Shown here: one piece after another, positions 31,571 through 45,000 of the stretch | How the letters are laid out: each line of letters starts with the position of its first letter | How positions within the stretch are numbered: the stretch's first letter is position 1 | Assembly: GCA_963921425.1 (NCBI GenBank) | Contig: OY992834.1 | Coordinates: 17,052,164-17,116,163 of the forward strand | Direction of reading: 5' to 3' | Length of the DNA stretch: 64,000 bases | DNA from: Dryas octopetala | Taxonomy: Eukaryota > Streptophyta > Magnoliopsida > Rosales > Rosaceae | Translations under genes and position numbers: made by a program | Notes under the pieces: model-generated | Told to the model about the DNA's origin: nothing | The model's database searches: none | Seen by the model: the letters and a program-made list of their open reading frames with translations, nothing else

Positions 31571-32317
31571 GACATAAATTCAATTTAGACACATAACTAT
31601 ATAAGTTATTTCAACGGGGTCCATGAACTTTAAAATATTTCAAATATACACTTGATCTATTATCTAAATTGAAAAATGAATTACTGTCTATTGATTCGTT
31701 GAAAGATCAGTTAAATGACAACTTGGTTTTTGCTGACTGGGATTACTTGGCGATGTGGCGCTATCTCAGCAAACATTTCCCGTCAAATGAGCGATACATG
31801 CCCACAATTTAATAATAATAGAGAGAGAGTTTGTGGGCCCGTGTCAGGGGTTAGGTGGACCCGCGGAAAATGAGCGACACGGGTCCACCTAACCCCTGTC
31901 ACGGGTCCACAAACTCACCATCTCTTTCTCGCTCGTTGAACACAAGTGAGGGATTCATATTCAAATTTGGGGGAAAACTTGATGTTTTTGGGAAACTAAA
32001 TGATCAGAAGAGCGTTGGACGAGCAAGAAAGAGGTTATGGGTGCGTGGGCCCATGTCAAGTGGATACGTGTTGCTCATTTGGCGGAAAATGTATGCTGAG
32101 TTGGTGCCACGTCGCCAATTAATTCCCGTTAGCAAAAACAATTAATTCCCGTTAGCAAAAGCGAAGCTGACATTTAACTGATCTCTCAATAAATTGATGG
32201 ACGAAATTTCATTTTTCAATTTACATAATAAATCAGGTGTATATTTAAAATATTTGAAAGTTCGTGAACTCCGTTGAAATAACATATATAGTTATGTGTC
32301 TAAATTGAATTTATGCC
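31571..32317. mobile_element. Fold-back MITE with ~290-bp inverted repeats
   Basis: The left arm (from GACATAAATTCAATTTAG) pairs with the right arm nearly to the centre, where GGGTTAGGTGGACCC near 31850 pairs with GGGTCCACCTAACCCC near 31880. It is flanked by a perfect 9-bp duplication TAGAGTTAA at 31562-31570 and 32318-32326, consistent with a Mutator-type transposase. It lies about 750 bp past the MnmG stop codon. Confidence 0.87.
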
Positions 32318-32326
32318 TAGAGTTAA

Positions 32327-33063
32327 TGTAAGTGCAGAACTTCATGTAGTTATGATACGGAGTTTCAAGTTATACACAGCGAAAACATTGGGTTCATATT
32401 TTATGGATATACATTATACAGTCACGAAACTTCTGGTTTCAACTATGAATATAAAATATAACTTCAAGTTCTAATAAGATTAAAGGACTGCAACAAATAA
32501 AATTTAATACATTAACTTGAATTGCAGGTTATAAATATAAAATTGTAATCATAGAACTATGAATAACCAAATAGAGATTAAGATTGAAAGATTGTTCTAG
32601 AATACAAGTTCTTGGCTTGAATATTTAGATTCTTCCTAACTACAACATGAACAAGTTCCTGTTTTGATAAAAAAATGACAAATAGATAGTATTCCAATGT
32701 AAAAACTGGCAAAATGCCTGAAACTATGTTTATAAGCACTTGTACTTCAACTTATGGTAGCAGGCTTGTATCTTCACTTCTGTTGCAGACTTGCAGTTAA
32801 CAATGGTAGAAGGATCAAAAGGAGTTCTGCAAGTACACAGCACCTGATAGCAGATGGTGCACTGAGCTCTTCATAGTTTTAAGACCAAACAAACTTATCT
32901 CTATGCGATTGCTACTTGGGTAACTACCAAGTATCTCAAGTTAGAAGCTAGGTTTAGTACCCATTGATTTTGTTTCTCAAATGTGTTTCTTACACAAAAT
33001 TGATACTTTAGGATACACACTTGAATCCAACTCAAATGTCAATCCACACAAGCACGGAGCATA
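32327..33063 (-). other. MnmG 3' flank, probable 3' UTR
   Basis: The stretch lies between the fold-back element and the MnmG stop codon at 33064-33066. No open frame or repeat was recognised. The 3' UTR should lie in the part nearest 33063, but the poly-A site cannot be fixed from the sequence alone. Confidence 0.4.
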
Positions 33064-36000
33064 TCATGTACTGATTGTCTCTGCCAAAGGAACTTCAGAT
33101 ACATGTAGATCTGTATCTGTCTTGACAGAATTTAGAAGCTGGAGCCTCTTCTGATCTTGTGCTCTCCTTCTATTGGCTTCAAGGATAATGAGGAGAGCAG
33201 TGATATCGGCAGGGCTCACCCCACCAACTCTGCTTGCTTGACCAATGGTTTGTGGCCTCACCTAAAAAGATGATATTTCTTTTTTGGTTAAGAAAAAAAA
33301 AAAAGATGATATTTCTGTTACAACTGAATGGAACCATATTTTTGCAGATCCAAATGATAAGCACAGTTATTCACACGAAAACAATATATAATTACTACAA
33401 AATCCATGATGCAGTAGGTAATACAAGAGTTGGTTAATCCATATAATGTAAGAAATGGTCTCAAAGAGTTGGTTAATCCATGAAAGTCCCTACAACAAGC
33501 CCATTTGACCAAGTATGACAACGAGGCCTCAAAGAGTTGGTTAATCCATGAAAGTACCTACAACAAGCCCATTTGACCAAGTATGACAATGAGGCCTCAA
33601 AGAGTTGGTTAATCCATGTAATGTAAGAAATGGTCAATATAATAAATAGATAAATAAATCAATATCAATAGGAGCCCCTTCTCTAAAAGGATCCCCGCAC
33701 ATTCCTTTTTTTATGGTATTTTGTTTGCAGCTATAATGGATCTCTTTTAATGAGATCCAACCCTGCACACAAACCAAACTTAAAAATCCCATCTGATTGA
33801 AAGAGAACCCGATAGAAAGTGGGTCAGAACACAAAAACCCACCTGACAGAGATTCTTCCCCTTCCTGAACCAAAAATCAGTGGGTTTTCTAGCTCCCTCC
33901 AATTAAGAGGTCTTACTAGAGTAGTAGATTTGCTGGGTTGCTGCATAATTTTCGAGTTGGGATAATTTTGCTTAGTAGTTGGACCAGTTGGGTAGTTGTG
34001 GGTTTAAATAGAACAGTTTCTGTTAAGATGGTGTGAAAGAACTACTGGGATATTTATCTATTTTGAAAATTTAACAAGTAAATCTTAACTTGTGCAAGAG
34101 AAAATTTGTCTGAAAATTTGTTTGTGTTGGAGTTGTTTAATTTGAGGTGTTTCTTATTCAGTTGCTGCAGATTTCAAAAGAAAAAAAAATTCTCTTTCTT
34201 CACCACTTACCCAGTTTGCCAAGAGGATTTTCCCTGCACCTCTAAACAACGGATTTTCCCTTGTTATAGAAAAATAAAATAGAGAAAAGAGGGGGCAATG
34301 GGACCAAGAAAATAGAGAAAATTTTCTATGTATGGTGCTAGCTATTGAAGAAAACGGATAAAAAGGGGGAATTGTTAGAGTGCAACCAAACGGAGGATGA
34401 AGTTCCAAAGGAAGGAATGGAGTGAGGTGCAATCCCACTGATTTTTTTGTTCAGCCACCGCGAAGGACCACGAAGGAGCTATGCCCTATGGGTTCAGTGG
34501 ATTTTTGTTCTATGAACCAGTCAGATGGCTTTATTAAGTTTTGTTTCATGTGCAGAGTTGCATCTAATTAAAAGACATCTAATGGATGCCGCAAAAAAAG
34601 GGCATGTGCGAGATCCCTTCAGAGAAGGGGACTGATCATTCTAAGAATTAAATGTTATGAGATAGACTCAATGTATTTGGTATTAAAAAGATTACTCTCT
34701 TTTGAGTTTTCTTTGTCTTCTACTATTTAATGAGTCTTTCAATATTTCTAGGAGTCATTAGAGTTTGATTTGAAGCTTAAAAATAACTTTTTTCTAAAGA
34801 AAATCAAATACTGATGATATATTAAGGGTCTGTTGCCAAAAGGGCTTCCAAATGAGTAAAAGCATGTTCTTTTTTAAAATCTTTTCTTGGAAAATTTTTT
34901 AAAAAGTACTTTTCTTGGGGCCTAATTAAAATTAGAGTGCTTTTTGAAGAACCACATGGGAGCTACTTCATCCTAGAAGTTTTGCAAGACAAAAACAAGG
35001 GAAGCACTTGACTCCGTTTAATGAAATATTTGAGATACCTAAACTATACCTATTTTTTTCTGGAAAATGCCCAGCTACCCTTTCCCTGAACCCTTTTACG
35101 CTTGTGTCCCTCCAATAAAAACCCAACCTTTGTATTTTCCATTTCTCTCCGATACCATCATGAAAATTCATTTTGCCACAACTTCAGAGTTCCGGATATT
35201 TTGTAAAAAGGTCAATGTCATCAGGGAAATTATTTATTGTACACACCTTGGAGAGTTTCTCACGTGCTTCAAGAGACAAAGTTGTTATTGCATAGTAATC
35301 CAAGTCCTCTGGAAGTCGTCTATGTTGTTGATGGACCATCTATAAGTAGAACAAAAGTTGGCAACATGAGGTGGTGTATAACTAAAGCTGCTAAGTTGCA
35401 AACTACAGCAGTTTCTGCCAAAACTTGTAGTTGAGATAATAATAGGAAATAAATCAATGAGTTGCATGATTTAAAGTAATAATGAATATTGAATTGGCAC
35501 CAGATAACAATTTTTTTGGGTAATGAAGCCTGTTGGAGCTGATAATATTTTGCTCACCTGTTGGAGCTGGCTCTGCTGGCGCATAATGAAGCCTTCATAC
35601 TTGATGTCAATCTCTACACATTCTTTTTCTACTCTAGACAGCAGTTCATTCCCAAAACCATGCTTATCAAGAACTTTATATCCTACATGTGGTTTCTTAA
35701 GAAGACTCTCCAGAGTTGAAAAGTCTTTCACTGGCTGACTCGAAAGACTAGTAACATCAGCAGCCAAATCCCCTCCTGACAGAAACACAAAACAAAAACT
35801 ACAGGTTCCAGGAATACTTTGTAAGAAGCATACTTTAAAAGCAATGAGATTTAGAGGTCACATTGTTATCGACTGCTCCTACGTAACAACCAGGAGGACC
35901 AAAATCATGGGCTACATATCATGGACATATTTTCCTGTTACACTAAGGACATAATAGACAGGCATCTGATCAGAAACCGTTCAAGACTTAGGGCCCATTT

Positions 36001-39000
36001 GGTTTGCAGATTGGAGGCTTGGGAATGAAAAAATAATTTCATTCTCATATTTAGTAAGTGCAAGCATGAGAAAATAATTCCAAGCTCATGAGAAAGTGAT
36101 GCCCCAAAAGGGGGAAATGAAACCCTCCAACAAGCTTGAGTTTGGTTTTTCCTTCCCATTGGAAAGCATTAATGATTAATTTTCAAGACCATACTACCCC
36201 TAAGAGCAATTGAAAATACCACTCCTTTAAAATTTATTATAATTACATAAATATATAATAGATAAGGTTATAAAACCAAAGATGGGAATGGAAATAAAAA
36301 GAGATTTCATGTCTACTTTCCCAGCATTACCAAACATAGCATTTAGAATCTTGCATTCCCTTCCCACTGGAAAATGCATAGGAATTGATTTCCTCTACGA
36401 ACCAAGCGAGCCTTAAAGTCTTGCCCCCAGTGATCTATGGTTGTTTTTGTTATTTTCCTTGTGAAGAAAAGTTTGAGAAGATTGTCTTAAAGTTTCTCAT
36501 TCAGTGAGTTCAACAGAACCAAGTCGCTCACTTGTATAATTAGAGTAGTTTTCAATGTGTTGTGAACAGTCCATGAGTTATTTCCCACATTTTAGTTTTG
36601 TTCCCATCTAAAAAAATTCTTCCATTTTTTCTTCAGCAGGAAGGCATTCCCTGACATGGAGCACATGTGGCCATACTTGGCCTGACATGTGAATGAAGTT
36701 CCGTTCTAATATCATGTTAAAGTTGGCGCATCCAACTCAAATCCAATTAAAAATGGGTGGAGAGGCCCAATATATGATATATTGTGATGCAAGGCTTGAA
36801 ATATCTGGTGCAGGATTTTATATTCTAAACATTGTTTATATTGAAACAACGAGACAACATCGATACAAATTGAACGTTGCAAGGTTAAAGATTGAAACTT
36901 TTAGGCAAAAATGTCAAATAGGTTGTCATTTTTGCACACATGACACCATTATGACACAACGAGGCCTTTTTCTGAGGGCATTTTGAAGATTCCAAAACTT
37001 ATTTAGAAACCTAATATTTTAAAATTGTTAAAACAAAAATCAAAATTCAATTAACAAATTAAAAGACTAAAAGCCCTCAGAAAAATAAGCCACATGTGCA
37101 AAATTAACAGCCCATTTGATTTTTTTTTTTTTTTGAATGGGGTCATATGTTTGATGGAAAATAGTTTGTCAACATTTTTAGTTTAGGGGTAAACTGTAAA
37201 CCCGGCCATAGTTCGGAGGATAAATTGTATCTAACCCTTAAATAATTTCATTAACCAATGAACCAAAGTACACAAGTACACAAGTATACAAAAATGTTAA
37301 AGGTGTAAAGGGGCCACTAAATATAAGAAGAAATAAATAAAGATGAGAACCTGAAATTCTGACACTTTTCAATCGCTTCTTTTCCTCTGAAATACGAGCT
37401 TGCTTGTCCTGGTAGAGTTTCCAACGTCTATCATCTATTAACCCAATTTCACGTCCCAATGGTGTTAGGCGGCTATCGGCATTGTCAGATCGAAGAAGTA
37501 ACCGATGTTCCGAGCGGCTATGTGGGAAAATAAAGGATACACCGTTATGGATTTGTTATGGTACTAAAGTCAAGAATGCATATACAAATTACATACTTAT
37601 TTTCTGCTATGAGGATTAATTGATGCCAAGCAGAAGGGTCAATGAACAAATCCTACCATAATCTCAACAATTATATGAACCAATTTTTGAAACATTTATA
37701 CACCATAAGAACCAAATCTAAAAGTTGTACATCTTTCACACTAAGTTGCAACTAGATATGACCATAATGGCTCCAATATAGAAGCATAAGGAAAATGGAA
37801 GATTCCCTTGTCCTGCAACTGTAAATACGTTCTAAATCTTTCAACCAGAAAAATATAATATACTTTGAGACAGAGTGGAACAATAGGTTATTCAATATTT
37901 TAAACTATCATGTATGGTCAGACTCAGTGGAATGTGAAGTAGGATTTTGAATTATTGATTTATATAGTAGAGAACTGATATGACAACTTATTGCAATTAA
38001 AATCTGTCGGAATTCAACAGAACGAAATAGTTTCATGTGGAAAACATATTTACCAATCAGCTGCATAGCATTCTACTTCTGTGACTTGTTGCATTGTATC
38101 TTTGCATCTAGTCTGTGAAGCGAAGCATCAACATTCACTATGACATTATGACAATTTTAGGATGAGATGCCAACTTCCCCCACCAAATACTCACTTCATC
38201 CCCTTAAAAAAATGTAAAATACAATATTTTTTCCCCAAAGTTACTTAAAAGAAAAGGCTGAAAAAAAAAAAAAAAAAAAAAAGCCCTTAGGGGATGTCTT
38301 GTACTCATGGCCACTGCATATCCAAGGGCGAATCAGAGAAGGTTCTGGGGCAGCGGTAATGGCCACTACCAACTCTAGTTAGGCTTAAGGGTATTTTGCA
38401 AATATTGAGTTTAAATGGGTAAGTGGACTGACTAAAGTGTGATTTTGACCAAAAAAAAAGTGGGGGAAACAAAACGGAAAGAAACTGTTGGTCTCAAACA
38501 AGACCACAAAGGCAGCAAGACAATGCGCCACAACTCGCTGTCCAACTCCCAGAAAGAATGTTCAGCTCTAAATGCCCTTCAATTATGTTCTGGCTCGAAG
38601 ACTCTGGGCTAAAAGGTCATGGTATGAACTGAACACCTGTCCAAGAGCACAAAGGACCATGCAACAGCTAGAATGCAAAATGCCCCAAAATAAATGAACA
38701 AAATACCGCCAAACGTTGCGGTTAAATAACCAAAGACCGCAGGAAGTCACAGGATCATATCTTAGCTGAACCCGAGGAGTCATACAAACCCTGAGCACAA
38801 GACATACAAAATAACACCCTCCCTTCCACTTCCATGGTTTAAAAATACATCATTTTTCTAGACACGGGAGCACTTGCATGCATTTACATGTTGTCATTGT
38901 AACATACGGGTAATTGAAATAAGAAGCACCAACCTTTCAGCCAAAAAAATGCTGATTCCATGAATGAAATGCTAGATTAAGGAAAAATGTCGGATTCAAT

Positions 39001-42000
39001 GAATATGAAAATTGCTATTCAACAATCTTACAAGTTACAAGTTTTCTTGTAGATCATGAAAAAAAAATGATGTAACAACATATGAAGTCATCGAGTCCAA
39101 CCATCAAATATGCATGAGCATCAAACACCCACCAAACCCAATACTCAAGCATTACACTTGATGCCATTTTTATAGTTGATCACCAAGATTAGAAGTATGA
39201 ATGAACATAACAATGATCTTAAGAAGATTTGGACAACATGAGGTCATTACCTTGTTAACATGCGGTAAGGTTCTCGGAGGTCCTTAGTGACTAAATCATC
39301 AATCAATGTCCCCACATAACTGCTTTCTCTCTCGAGAACAATGAGGGGCTTACCATCTGAATGTCTAGCAGCATTGATACCAGAAAGAATGCCCTGTGGA
39401 GAAGAACAGACAAGAATGAGACAATTTTTTTGTTAGAAGAGAAAATAGTAACAATAACCAAAAAGCACAAATTTCCTTTTTACAAATTGAAAAATATGAC
39501 ATGTAAACTTTTCATCCATCATTACATCAACTACAGATAGAATGTATTCCAAAATATATCAAATGAATAAAGGATACTATAAATAATTACTTGCGCTGCA
39601 GCTTCTTCATAGCCTGTAGTTCCATTAATTTGACCAGAGAAGAAAAGCCCCTCAATTTTCTTTGTCATAAGAGACCGAGAACATTGATGAGCAGGCAAGA
39701 AATCGTACTCTACCGCATAAGCAGGCCTCAGCATTGAGCAATTTTCAAGTCCAGGCAAAGTCCTCAAGAGTGGTAATTGTAGTCTCTCTGGTAAACCAGT
39801 TGAGAATCCCTGTGTGAGAAGGAAATGACAAATGTAGGGGAAAATGTTTAAAAGAAGCATCATCTGACACAGATTATAAGAAAGATAATAATTATAATCT
39901 CCATATTGCTGATCTGAAAAATTTGGCAAAATTAGGAGATAGCTATTTGTATTCAATTAGAAGAATGTTGACAGTCTAAATATATCCCTTAGTTATTAAT
40001 TTATATATATAGTTTATCAATCTAAGTAGAAAATGAGAAGGTGAATGCTACCATACCTGCACATAAAGCTCAGGCACACTTCGACCCTCTGGTTCAAGAA
40101 AAATTTGATGAGACTCTTTATCCTTAAACCGAACAATCTAAAGCCAAAATAAGAGAAAAATTATATCAGGAAATTTCTCATAATGAAAAACAAATAGCAA
40201 AGCATCTTTTATTCAATGCTGCCAGGGGTAAAATGGACCAGTGATGCGTTATAAGGAAAATTGTTAAAAATATAAAATTTCTAAAACTGCGTAGTCCTTA
40301 TGATACTTAAATAGCAGTCACCTATAATTAATAATTACAGCTTGAAGTGCCCTTCGTATATTTTATATACATATGAATAGATGATTAGCAGCATCTGTTG
40401 CCACCAAGACAATGCCTTTCTAATACTAGTTGACTTTCAACTTACCTTATCTTCAATTGAAGGACAATACCTAGGCCCCTTCGCCTCAACCCATCCTCCA
40501 TAAGTAGGAGTTTCATGCAAGTTTGCTTTGATTAGCTCATGAGTGCTCTTTGTTGTGCGCGTGAGATAGCAGCACATTTGTTCCCTTTCAATATGGAAAT
40601 CAGGATCAAAACTAAACCAGCTGACCTGTTAATTATCAATCAGATTAAAAGGCAAATCTCAAAGAAAACAAATTGCCGCATTTGAATATTAACTGCAAAA
40701 AAAGTAAAATTAAACATATATTATTTATTGTCTTGCTTGATAAAATTTAGAACTTCCTTGGCCGAACAAAAATATTGTATCGTATCCTGATGGTCGTTAC
40801 AACAAGAATAAGAAATGCAAGGCTTAATTAGCATCGTCTATAAGGCTAAATCAGTTAAGATTGTTCCTTAGGGTCCATTTCTGCATTTCCCCACTAATCC
40901 TCACTGGTAGCTGGCAGCCCGTGGTCTCCAGCCAGAATATGCCAGTTGTTGGCTATCAGATGCCTACGACAATTCACACCTCCTGTCAAATGCTGCCACC
41001 TCTACCCATTTGCTGGGAAGCTCCAATTTCCAGAAAGTGTTAATAAAAATATATAAAATTTTCTTTGTATACAACAAACATAGGAAAATATTAAGAAAGC
41101 ATATCATTGTCTTACATTTCATATGATGGAGTTTCTGGGGTGTTGGGCACTGTAATATATATTTTTTATTTCACAATTTAAAAATTCTTTTCTTTTTCGT
41201 TTCACATTGATAAGATATTTTCCTTCAGAACTTTTTCCTTTTAGGAAGCCATTTTTCATGAAACAAAAAGAGCCTCGGTTTTCTTTAATTTTAAGAGTTG
41301 AGAAGAAAGATTTGATTGATTTGGATGCAATGGAATTTTTTCATTACTCCAAAAAAAGCCATCCCATGAGTACTAGACATGGTTTTCAGTAATGATCTTT
41401 TAGTAGTGGTGTTGCATTATTTCGTTTCTAAATGTGATAATTAGTATTTTTTAGTTTGCAAATATAACCAATGTAAACCACAATAGACTACAATCCAGCC
41501 TAATCATCCTTCCTACAATAAAAGCTTGCACACATTCCACCATCAACTAACCCCAAATGCCATAAATTGGATCGGCTATTCACTGGATACTTCACACCAC
41601 TAAAACAGCGCTAATCTTTGACAACAAAGAGCTTCCACAATAGAACTGATCTTAATATCATTCCTTCGCTATCCTATTGCCAGAGAGAAATGGGAGTATT
41701 GTTCTTTGGGGTTTGGTATTCAGTGGGGGGTGCCTTGTTCTGGGTTTCTCGCTGGGAAGTTGGAAAGTTTATTATTCTAATAAAACTGCAGAGTTGTTGG
41801 AAGATTACTCCCCATGCAGGTTTGTGGATGCTTAGGAGGGAAAAAAATAGGTATATCTATAAAAAAAAATTTAAAAAAAAATAAAAACATAAAAAAAACT
41901 TCCTAGTTGGGCAGCTAAAGGACTATGTTTCTAGTGTTCTTTTTGGGTGGTTAATTGCTAAATATGCGGTAGGAGTTACACTTGAAAATGTATACGACAT

Positions 42001-45000
42001 GTTTAGTATTATACTGAGGCTTTGACCATTTTAATGAATGAAATTGACTTTTAGTTGATCATACAAAAAACCATAAAACATTGCTGATTTCCCTTTCTTT
42101 CTTGCTTTATTTGAACCCCAGCCAGTAGCTGTTTCTTTACACCATTCACACAAATTACCCACATTTTCCAGCTGTTTCTTTACACCATTCACACAAATTA
42201 CCCACATTTTCCCTAACCATTGCCATCCAAAATCTATACCCTAGAATCCCAACCAAAATTTATCTCAACCAATAAAAATCCTGAAACCTAAACTTGAGTT
42301 TCCAGCCAGAAAACAGTAATAAAACAGAACCTGCTAATTGCTGTTTGGAACGTTAACCCCTTAATCTTATAATGCATTGTCAAACAACAGAACTTGAAAG
42401 CTCTCCCTAAGTACAAAATTACCATCTTTTCCCAAGTTTTTCCACAAAAAATTACCCATATTCTTCTGTGGAGACAGTTACTTTTGTTGCTGTTCCATCT
42501 CATGTTAGTAACAAAGCATCCTGTCCCACGTCAGGTGTTAAGTTCAGCAGAGATATTTTGGCCTAGTCCAGAAAAACAGAACCAAATAGCCAAGTAAACA
42601 ATTTGGACGTGGGAGGACAAGTAGGTTATCTATGTATGCAATGTACCAGTACCTTTAAATATGTTAATATTGTGAACGCATAGTTATATCATGTGGATAG
42701 ATAGCAAAATGATATATTTATAGTGCACTGAACCTACATATGGGATTAAAAGGAAGGACCTCTTCATCGCCATGCTGTGGTTCCAATCCAGAAAAATCAA
42801 CAGTGCGACAGTCCACACGTGCCGGGGTTCCAGTCTTTAATCGATCAGTTTCGAAACCAAGTTGCTGTAAGTTCTCAGTTAGTCCAAGTGAAGCCGATTC
42901 CCCAGCTCTTCCTGCAGGCATAGAGGTTCTACCAACCCAAATTTTACCACTCATAAATGTGCCTGTTGTGAGAATAACAGAAGGAGCATAGAAGTTCATC
43001 CCAAAAAATGTTTGTACACCTTCCACATTGTCATTCTTTCCTAATAAGATATCTGTCACCATTGCCTCTCTAATAGAAAGGTTTGGGGCACTGGAAACAA
43101 AAGCAGATCAAACTAGTTAACACTTCACAGCAAACAACCATCCGAACAAAGATATGCAAGATGAGGTTAAGTGTGATAACTAAACAAATAAATTAATCAG
43201 CTATACCTAGACTAATAACTCAAATAGTCAACTAAAATTTATGAATTAAAAAGGATCTCTTATAAAAATAAGAATAAAAAATTAAAAAAAGCTTTATGGT
43301 GTAGAAAAAAAAAGGTTGGTTATGTACTTATGACTCTCTATATAAGAAATTAAAAGAGCTACAGTGAATTTTGGCCACATTATATCCTTCTATAGAGGAC
43401 TTCTATTCATTGTGTATTTCAAACTTCATAAAAACTGAAAAATTAGCTATCATTACTTCAAATTCACACAGATAAGGCACCATTCATGCCTTTCTTTTCT
43501 TTTCTTATTCTTAACTCTTCTTTTTCAAACTTCATAAAAACTGAAAATTCAGATATCATTACTTCAAATTCACACAGATAAAGCACCATTCATGCCTTTC
43601 TTTTCTTTTCTTTTCTTATTCTTAACTCTTCTTTCTTTTACAATGAGTGATATCATGTAACATCAGAATTCATAAACTTGAGTCCTCTACCTATCAAGAA
43701 TTACGTTAATATACACCGTTTTAACAGCTAATTCATATCCATACCTTTTATGATGTAGTCATGTTGCAAGGTGTGCTATCCTGTACTTTGATTAGCAACA
43801 TGGTATGTGTTTGTTTCACTATTAGTGCAGTTACTGTGGAATTTTTACAGTCTACTCGAGCCTTGTTGAGAGTAAAAATCTCACAGCGGGTACTTGAAAC
43901 CTTGCACCATAATATACAAGATCATTGGGCCTCTCCACCAATTGCCAGTTGGTTTTTGGCTTCTCTGCTCAATTACAAGGAATATAAGAGATATTTTTCT
44001 GTCTTCCTACTGCCCGTGTCGTTGGGAATGTTGTCCTAACCTACTTTGTTGGAAAAGATGCTTCACAGTTGTATGAGCTTTGACATCGGGCACTTGAGAC
44101 ATGTCAAAATGGTAAGCCTTTGGCTGATTATTATGGTACTAATCAGCTGATTTGGCAGGAAATAGATTATTTGTGCCCCAGTCAAATAGGGTATGTCGAA
44201 GTTGCTGCCCGAAACAAGGAAATTGCATAGGAACACTTAGATGATTGGTTGGCTTGACTTGATCCTCATTTAGACCAAGTTCAGAGTCAAGTTTTGGCCC
44301 AAGATCCTCTTCCTACTGTGCAGGCTTCTTATGCAGGGTGGCTATGATGCTGAAAAAATTACAGTGGGTTCAGCCAGGTGGCTGGTTTTTCTCGGCCTAC
44401 CCAGAAAGTTCCTAAGTCCTGTACTGGCAATTCTCAGCCATTATCTTGTTTCTCAGGTTCAAAAAGTTCTGGTAACAGGAGGTGTACCTACTGTAATGGT
44501 ACAAATTATATCCAAGAGACTTGTTTTAAGTTGCATGGATATCCAGAGTGGTTTCTTCAGAAAAAGGAAAATCAACAGAAAAACAATCATGATGAGCTAT
44601 AGGCACACCTAATTTTCCAGCCTACACAACCGAATTTTGCACCTCAAGTAGATCAGGTATAGTCTGCTCACAAGCTTTCTCTAGCTGATGCTTCTACTTC
44701 CTTGGCTGGAACAGGTAACTTTGGATTTGCCTTGAGTACTAAATCTATTTCTTTTGATAAGCCATGGATCTTGATTCAGGCGCTTACCAATAATTCCATC
44801 TGTTTGTTTCCTATGCTTCCCCACCTAGAAATATTGTTAAAGTTGCTAATGGTCCTTCTACTCCAGTTCTTGGAGCATGTTATTTTCCATTTTCATCATC
44901 TCTGTCTCTATCCTCAGTTTTACATGTTCCTAGCCTTTCTAACAATTTGATGTCTATTGGTAAAATTACTAAGCACCTAAGTTGTTTGTCACCTTTTACC

